From NCBI RefSeq assembly GCF_014696925.1, contig NZ_JACJQY010000039.1, positions 1 to 57,291 on the forward strand: a stretch of DNA of 57,291 bases, in the 5' to 3' direction. The notes under the pieces are model-generated. The model had not been told where the DNA came from and did not search any database. It worked only from the letters and a program-made list of their open reading frames with translations. The translations under genes were made by a program, and so were the position numbers. The DNA is from Phormidium tenue FACHB-1050 (GTDB taxonomy: Bacteria > Cyanobacteriota > Cyanobacteriia > Pseudanabaenales > Pseudanabaenaceae). This document shows, piece after piece, positions 26,342 through 33,400 of the stretch (positions are counted from its first letter, which is position 1; every line of letters starts with the position of its first letter).

Positions 26342-26647
26342 TTACAGCAAGTTACGTTCAATAAACTCTTCTATTGCTTCTTTAGCTTCTCTAAGCCCTA
26401 TTCCTGTTTCTTCTCGATAGAGCTTGATGGCTTCTAACTTTCTATAGGGATCAAGGGCGATCTGCTTGACTCGATCTGAAAGTTGAGATGGAACCTCAAT
26501 CTCCATCCGATTTAATAGCACGCTTAGTGAGAGATCCATGCGTTTCATCTTTTTCTCAAGCCGCCTAATACTTGATTGGAGACTAAAGGTAATCAACACA
26601 ATCGTAAAGAGACAAGCATAAATAACCCCATCTGTTACCGTCATCAT
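26342..26647 (-). CDS. Small membrane protein with L7/L12-like C-terminal helix motif
   Basis: A 101-residue protein with an N-terminal membrane helix (GVIYACLFTIVLITFSLQ), a basic coiled segment (SIRRLEKKMKRMDLSLSVLL) and a C-terminal motif KLEAIKLYREETGIGLREAK that matches the C-terminal domain of ribosomal protein L7/L12 (K-x-x-x-I-K-x-x-R-x-x-T-G-L-x-L-x-E-A-K). In L7/L12 that domain binds translation factors. Here it would be tethered to a membrane. Such small hybrids exist in bacteria but their role is not known. It sits 27 bases from the TolC gene on the same strand. Confidence 0.82.
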   Translation of the reverse strand: MMTVTDGVIYACLFTIVLITFSLQSSIRRLEKKMKRMDLSLSVLLNRMEIEVPSQLSDRVKQIALDPYRKLEAIKLYREETGIGLREAKEAIEEFIERNLL

Positions 26648-26674
26648 CCAACCCTAAAAATCTAAAATTGGTAT

Positions 26675-28408
26675 TTATAACCCACTGATGGCTCTTTCAA
26701 GATTAGCGCGGGATTGGTTGTAACCGATGATAGCTTGCAATCGATTAACCTCAGCACGAGTACGGTCTGACTCAGCAGTAATTACCTCAAGCTGTGTCCC
26801 CACTCCTGCATCAAGTCGCAAACGAGCTAGACGCAATGCTTCTTCAGCACTTGTCACAGCTTTGGTTGCTGTTTCAATTTGCTGGAAGCGCGATCGCTGA
26901 TTGATATATGACTCTTCTACGTCATAACGAGCTTGGCGGGCATCTTGCTCAAACCGAGTTTCGGCAATAGCTTGGTCAGCTTTAAATTGATTTACTTGTG
27001 CGGCAGCTCTACCACCATCATAGAGATCCCAATCTAGTCTTGCGCCAACTTGATAGCCAACGCCGATACCACTACCACTGGTAAATTCAGAAGCCGTATT
27101 AAAGTTGCCAAACACACTAACTTGAGGACCTAATCTGGCTAACGATGTGTTGGCGCGATCGCGGGCAATTTCACGCTCCAATTTGCGAATATCTAGCTCA
27201 GCACGGTTTCGCACTGCTAATAAGATTGTTTCTTCTACTGGCAATTTCCATTCAGGGACAGGTGCAATTTTATCAGCAGCTGTAATCTCGATAGTAGCAG
27301 GATAATTTAGCTGACGTGATAACTCACGTCTTGCCACCAATTGAGCCGCTTCCGCATTGAGTAAATCCTGTCTAGCATTGGCAAGTTGAACTTCCGATTG
27401 CAATACGTCAAATTTTGTACCAACACCTGCTCTTTCTCTTGCCCTAGTATCTTTTAAGCTTCTTTCCGCATTTTCAACAGCTTTACTTTGAATACGGATA
27501 GTTTCATCAGTATTTTGTAAGTTGTAATAAGCAGTGACGATACTTAAGCGAATGTTTTGTCTAATGCGACTGAGATCTGATTCTGCGATGCGTAAGTTAT
27601 TCTCAGCAATCCGAACCGTTGCATCATTAACACCTGAGTCAAAAACATTGTAATTTACTCCGACAGTACCAGTGAGAGGATTACTAGTGGTTCTACCTAG
27701 TGGAGTGTTGTTGTTAATGCTATTTAGACGGGCTTGAGCGGAGTCACTGTAACTGTATTGAACTGATCCTGTCACTGTTGGCGATCTACCTGCTTCGGAT
27801 TCTTGTAATACAGCACGAGCACGTTCGATTGCAATTCTGGCGCGAATTGCATCAGAGTTAGTTTTTTCAACTAAGTCCAGAAGTTCTGCGAGGGAAACAG
27901 GTTTGGTGGTGTCTAGTTTGACTTGACTAGGGGTCGTCGGCACAACTAGTGGTTGGGCAGGATCGAGTTGCCCTGAATTCGAGGCAGCTGAGCTAGGAAT
28001 TATTCTGGCAGGTTCGGTCGAAGAACTGACTTTTTCAGGTTGCGATCGCAGACTATCTTGGAGGATAGTTGACTCTGAGGCAGGTAGTTTTGAGGTGTCT
28101 GGAGGGACGGCTTTGGGTAAAGATGCGATCGTTAACTGAATATCTTGCAGGATAGGTTGTTGATCACTGGCTAATGCACTGTTTGCACTTGCACTGTTTT
28201 CACTATTAAGTTTAAGGCTATCTACTTTTGCAAGGGTATTCACTTCTGAAGCGATCAAGGAAGTGTATTTGATTGTAAAGTCAGGCTCTAGGACGACCTT
28301 TGTATAGGGTCTTAGGGGCATGGTAAATTCTTGAGCATTGGCTGTCCAAGCTGGAATCAGAAGCGATAAACTCGCACCAAGCGTCAACCAACTGGAAGAA
28401 ATTCGCAT
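26675..28408 (-). CDS. TolC-family outer membrane efflux channel
   Basis: A 577-residue TolC-like protein with a signal peptide (SWLTLGASLSLLIPAWTANA). The first 190 residues form a long Ser/Pro-rich linker. Two OEP repeats follow, with coiled-coil helices (RARIAIERARAVLQESEAGR, VTAYYNLQNTDETIRIQSKA) and strand-forming segments (PTVTGSVQYSYSD). TolC trimers make the exit duct of type I secretion and drug efflux, reaching from the outer membrane into the periplasm. No inner-membrane pump is adjacent. The cyanobacterial linker (about 150 residues) is longer than in E. coli TolC. Confidence 0.92.
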   Translation of the reverse strand: MRISSSWLTLGASLSLLIPAWTANAQEFTMPLRPYTKVVLEPDFTIKYTSLIASEVNTLAKVDSLKLNSENSASANSALASDQQPILQDIQLTIASLPKAVPPDTSKLPASESTILQDSLRSQPEKVSSSTEPARIIPSSAASNSGQLDPAQPLVVPTTPSQVKLDTTKPVSLAELLDLVEKTNSDAIRARIAIERARAVLQESEAGRSPTVTGSVQYSYSDSAQARLNSINNNTPLGRTTSNPLTGTVGVNYNVFDSGVNDATVRIAENNLRIAESDLSRIRQNIRLSIVTAYYNLQNTDETIRIQSKAVENAERSLKDTRARERAGVGTKFDVLQSEVQLANARQDLLNAEAAQLVARRELSRQLNYPATIEITAADKIAPVPEWKLPVEETILLAVRNRAELDIRKLEREIARDRANTSLARLGPQVSVFGNFNTASEFTSGSGIGVGYQVGARLDWDLYDGGRAAAQVNQFKADQAIAETRFEQDARQARYDVEESYINQRSRFQQIETATKAVTSAEEALRLARLRLDAGVGTQLEVITAESDRTRAEVNRLQAIIGYNQSRANLERAISGL

Positions 28409-28804
28409 AATTCAGTCCGTCACTCCTCGCATTTAAATAGCAACCAACATACTTTACTCAAAGCATCTTCTGATAGCTCCTACGTCACAATCATCATGCT
28501 ATCGGGTAAAGATGTTTATGTCTGTATATTGGCATAACAGATTGTAGTACAAACCTAGAAATTTAGAGATATTACACATAAAAGTCTCTAGATTTTGCAA
28601 GCAAAATTTGAAGGACATAAAACCAAAAAGATGAGTGGCGGCGCGAAGCGCCGCCACTCATCTTTTTGGTTTTGATGGGTAGAATCTGTACATGCCAAAA
28701 CTGCTTTGATCGGAAAACAGTAATTCACACCTCACGCCCCTTCTGCTTTCTAAGCTTTAATATTAGGTATAACGTCGCAACAAATTCTACAGACTGTATC
28801 TAAA
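28409..28804. repeat. 396-base divergent intergenic region with element G
   Basis: This region lies between tolC-like (minus) and pepA (plus). It must hold both promoters; no clear boxes were called. The only conspicuous structure is the palindromic element G. Confidence 0.7.
28619..28673. repeat. Palindromic element G (GGCGC family)
   Basis: Perfect 26-bp stem: 28619-28644 with 28648-28673, loop gaa. The arm (ccaaaaagatgag) equals that of element C. The left flank aaggacat is conserved, but the right flank gatgggtagaatc departs from other copies. The opposite flank is therefore worn or truncated. Confidence 0.92.
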
Positions 28805-30334
28805 ATGAATATTCTCCCATCATTAACCGCTCCGCAGGCTTGGCATGGTGATGCCCTTGCGATCGCTGTTTTTGCTAGTCCACAGGCTAGTAATGAGCAA
28901 TCTGAAAACTCAGTAAAGCAAGCTCTAGAATTATCTGAACCATTAAAAAACTTGGATATTCAGGTTTTGGCTTGCACTTTAACGGATTTGATTACTGAGT
29001 CAGAGTTTACGGGGGAAACAGGGGCTGCGGTCAGTGGACGTGTGGGGATTGACTATGCCATCCGTAAGGTAATTTTAATCGGATTGGGCGATCCTGCTAA
29101 AGCTAATGCGGATGTCTGGCGTAAAGCTGCTGCAACTGCTGTGAAATGGGCAAATAAGGAGAAGGTGAAAAAGCTGGCGCTTTCTTTTCCTATATATAAC
29201 CAAGATGTGAGTTTGACATCTCAAGCGATCGCCGAGGGTGTATTACTTGCAGCGCACCAAGATAAACGATTTAAATCCAAAAACGCTAACCCGCAGTTCC
29301 TCGATCAAGTTGAAATTTTAGAAACCGATCCTGAGTTAGCAAATCCTGCGATCACGAAGGCGCAACAGATTGTCGATGGTGTGATACTGGCAAGAGAGTT
29401 AGTATCGGCTCCTGCAAATATTGTGACCCCAATTACATTGGCAGAAACTGCGGTAGCGATCGCCAATGAGTCAGAACACTTCACTGCCAAAATCCTCGAA
29501 CAGGCTGAATGTGAAGCTCTGGGGATGGGCGCTTTCCTTGGTGTGGCTAGAGCCTCGGACATTCCACCCAAATTTATTCACCTTACCTACAGCAACGGTA
29601 CACCGAAGCGCAAATTAGCGATCGTCGGCAAAGGCTTGACCTTTGACTCTGGTGGTTTGAATCTGAAAACGGGTATTGGCAGCAGCATCGAACTAATGAA
29701 AACCGACATGGGTGGTTCTGCCGCCGCACTCGGTGCAGCAAAAGTAATTGCTCATCTACAACCCACCGACATCGAAGTGCATTTCATCGTGGCTACTTGC
29801 GAAAATATGGTTAATGGCAGTGCGATGCGTCCAGGGGATATTCTCACTGCTTCTAATGGCAAAACCATTGAGGTGAATAATACTGATGCTGAAGGTCGGT
29901 TGACTCTTGCCGATGCGCTGGTCTATGCCGATAAGTTGGGTGTGGATGCGATCGTCGATCTGGCGACGCTGACAGGCGCTTGTGTGGTCGCCTTGGGTGA
30001 GGATATTGGAGGTATGTGGTCGATTGATGATGATTTTGCTGAGGCGATCGCTAAAGCCGCAAAAGAAGCTGGTGAGAAATTCTGGCGGATGCCCCTCGAA
30101 GATCCCTATTTTGATCAATTAAAGTCAGTGGTTGCTGATTTCAAAAATACAGGTTCGCGGGCTGGCGGTGCGATTACAGGGGCTTTATTCCTGAAACAGT
30201 TTGTGGAAAAAACAACTGCTTGGGCGCACCTTGATGTGGCGGGTCCCGTCTGGACTGAGCGTGAGTCTGGTTATAACAATGCTGGCGGTACTGGGTTTGC
30301 GGTACGAACTTTAGTAAATTTAATTATCAATTAA
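28805..30334 (+). CDS. pepA: Leucyl aminopeptidase (M17, PepA)
   Basis: A 509-residue M17 family aminopeptidase that removes N-terminal residues from peptides in the cytoplasm and forms hexamers. The family motif NTDAEGRL is present in [16 protein letters not shown], together with [14 protein letters not shown] and [10 protein letters not shown], which carry the metal-binding Lys, Asp and Glu residues. In E. coli PepA also binds DNA; whether this one does is unknown. The start ATG 28805 begins [14 protein letters not shown] strong terminator follows at 30333-30369. Confidence 0.96.
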   Translation: MNILPSLTAPQAWHGDALAIAVFASPQASNEQSENSVKQALELSEPLKNLDIQVLACTLTDLITESEFTGETGAAVSGRVGIDYAIRKVILIGLGDPAKANADVWRKAAATAVKWANKEKVKKLALSFPIYNQDVSLTSQAIAEGVLLAAHQDKRFKSKNANPQFLDQVEILETDPELANPAITKAQQIVDGVILARELVSAPANIVTPITLAETAVAIANESEHFTAKILEQAECEALGMGAFLGVARASDIPPKFIHLTYSNGTPKRKLAIVGKGLTFDSGGLNLKTGIGSSIELMKTDMGGSAAALGAAKVIAHLQPTDIEVHFIVATCENMVNGSAMRPGDILTASNGKTIEVNNTDAEGRLTLADALVYADKLGVDAIVDLATLTGACVVALGEDIGGMWSIDDDFAEAIAKAAKEAGEKFWRMPLEDPYFDQLKSVVADFKNTGSRAGGAITGALFLKQFVEKTTAWAHLDVAGPVWTERESGYNNAGGTGFAVRTLVNLIIN

Positions 30335-30369
30335 ACAAAAAAGGCTTGCTTAGCAAGCCTTTTTTGTTT
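30333..30369. terminator. Intrinsic terminator after pepA
   Basis: aaacaaaaaaggcttgc (30333-30349) pairs perfectly with gcaagccttttttgttt (30353-30369), loop tta, followed by T-rich sequence. It begins within the pepA stop codon. Confidence 0.93.
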
Positions 30370-30413
30370 AATTGGTTAATAATGTAGCAGTCCTAAATCT
30401 GGGTCACAAAGCA

Positions 30414-33400
30414 ATGAGTGATGAGTCTACTCTGACATCTGCCAATATTTCTCCTGAGAATGAGGATTTATTGCAAGAGCTTTCGATGACGCTAGATCTG
30501 TATGAGGGTGAATTTAAGCTGCTTTTGGTGCGATGCAACTATCAAGATTTGCGCGATCGCCTGATTACTTGCCTCAAAGAAATTCATCCGCAACCGATCC
30601 ATGAGATTAGGTTGCCGCGATCGCAAAAAGACTTATATAACTACATCATTTCCCAAGTGCCGTCAGAGACTCCTGCCGCATTGTCTATCGTGGGGCTGGA
30701 TGAATTAGAGGATCTACAGGCGGCGCTGTTGGATCTGAATATCAATCGCGAAATGTTTCGCAATCACTGCCCCTATCCGATTGTGTGGTGGATTTCTGAT
30801 GCTGTGCATAAGCGGATTATTCGAGTTGCTCCTGACTTTGAGAGTTGGACGACGACTCTTGACTTTGAGATCGCTACTGATGAGTTACTGAATTCTTTGC
30901 ATGATGGTAGTGAAGCTTTATTTAGTCATGTACTTTCGCCCAGTGAGGTTCCTTTTTTCAAAAAGTTGGGTGAGATTCATCGGCTAGGTTCAATTCAATG
31001 TTCTGAAATAGAAATAGCACTCAAGGACTTAGGCGATCGCGGGTTGAATCTTGAGCCAAAACTGCAAGCTAATCTGAACTTTATTCGCGGTTTAGACACG
31101 CTACCACCTAATAATTCTCCTGAAAAGGCTCTGCAATATTTGCAAGCGAGTTTTAACTATTGGCAAGAGATTCAAGATATTGAGCGCTGTGGTCTATTGA
31201 TCAATCAAATTGGACAAGTCAATTACACAATTGCGGATGCTGAGAAATATCGCACACCTAATTGGGAATTAGCGCGATCGGGTTTTCAGTCTGCTATTGA
31301 GTTTTTTGAAAAGATAAACCGTGCCGATTTTGTAGCCAATATCATTATTCGTCTTTTTGTTACGGCTTATCGCATGTCTGATTGGGATGCGGTTGAGTCA
31401 ATTGTCCAGAAAGCTTTACCTTTACATCAGGAGTTTCACGAACCTTATCATCTTTCGTTAGACTATCGATATTTGGCGGAGGTCGCACTCCAAAAACAAG
31501 AATGGGAAACTGCCAGAAATCAAGGAAAAATGGCGCTTTCTTTCTTGGATCAATCTCCTCAGGATTATCAAAAATGGCGTAATTTATATCTGTTTATCAT
31601 TGCTCAAGCGGAAATCAAACTCGAAAATTATCAAGAGGGATTAAAACTACTTCTTGAAGCAAAGGAGTTAGGAGATACGGGGCATCCACAGATTTATATC
31701 AAACTTTTAACAGAACTGCGATCGCTTTACACCAAACAAAAGCAATATCTCGAAGCCTATGTCACCAAGCAGGAGCAATATGCGATCGAGCAGCAGTATG
31801 GCTATCGGGCGTTTATCGGTGCAGGTCGATTGCAGGGTAAGAAGTCGGTCGGCAAGTCGCAAACCGATGTGGCAACGGAAATTGAGGCTTCGGGACGCAA
31901 GCACGATCTCGATGAGTTGATTACGCGGATTGCCAAGCCTAGTTATAAGCTGATCGTGCTGTATGGCAAGTCTGGTGTGGGTAAGAGTTCGCTGGTGAAT
32001 GCAGGATTAATTCCGCAGTTAGAGCATACATCTTTTGAGGGTAGAGATGTTTGCGCGATCGCTTTGCGGGTATATACAAATTGGGAAGAGGAGTTAGAGA
32101 AGGCGTTAAAGACTCTCAGCCCCCAGCCACTTCTCCCATTAGAAAGTAAAGCCCTCACCCCCCAGCCCCCTCTCCCATTGGGAGAGGGGGAGACGGATTC
32201 TTTGTCTATAGAGAAAGAATCTGAGAATAAAGTTTTGCTCCCCTCGCCTTCTGGGCGAGGGGCTGGGGGTGAGGGCATCATCTCAAAACTACGAGAAAAA
32301 GAAGCGCAAAACTTACGTTTAGTCTTGATCTTCGATCAGTTTGAGGAGTTCTTTTTTGTATATTACAATCAACCTACCGAGCGGCGGCGCTTTTTTGAGT
32401 TTATTGGGAAGTTGCTAAATGATTCGCAAAATTTATCTTCTTTGAAGGTGGTTTTGTCATTGCGGGAGGACTATCTGCATTATTTGCTGGAGTGCAACCA
32501 GATCGAGAGCATGGCGGCGATCGATCAGGATATTCTCAGTAAGAATGTGTTGTATCGGGTAGGCAATCTCAAGGTGGAGGCTGCTAAGTCGCTGATTCAG
32601 ACGCTTATGGAGAAGTCACGGTTTTATTTGGAGCCTGAGTTGATTGGGGCGATCGCTGACGATCTCAAGGATGAGCTAGGTGAGGTGCGTCCGATTGAGC
32701 TTCAGGTAGTGGGGGCGCAGTTACAGCAGGAGGGAATTAAGACTTTGGAGCAATATCGCCTGTTGGGAGAGAATCCGAAGGCGATATTGGTGGAGCGCTA
32801 TTTGAATGATGTGATTGTGGATTGTGGGGAAGAGAACGAGCGCTTGGCTAAGTTCTTGCTGTTTATGTTGACGGATGAGCGGGGGACTCGTCCGTTAAAG
32901 ACTCGTGAGGAGTTAGAAAAGGATTTGCATGATTTGCTGGCTGAGATGCAGGGGGATACATCGGCGTTGGATTTGGTGTTGGAGATTTTTGTGCAATCTG
33001 GTTTGGTGGTATTGATTCCTGAGTCACCTTTGGATCGCTATCAGTTGGTGCATGACTATCTAGCAGAGTTTATCCGTGCGTCGCAAGCGCCTGAGATGGC
33101 GAAGTTGCAGCAGGAGTTGGCGGAGACTAAGGAGACACTGAGGGAAACAGTGGATCGGTTGAGTGTTGCCGTGAAGGAGGAAGAGGCGGCGAAGTTTAGG
33201 GCAAGGGGGCGGAGTCGGTTGGCTTTTGGGGTGGGGATTGTGGCGAGTGTGATGGCAGTGGGCGCAGGGATTGCGGGTTTTATGGCTCTGAAAACTAGCG
33301 TTGATTCGCAATTTGTCACTGAGAGTTACAAGATGCTATCGCTACTAAATGGAGATCTTCAGCTTGAGGCTTTAGTTGAGGCAGTAGAGACAGGGGAAAG

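Noticed and set aside
26126-28673. Elements E, F and G as a CRISPR array
   Set aside because: The units are palindromes at irregular distances with no spacers of constant length, and no cas genes are present.
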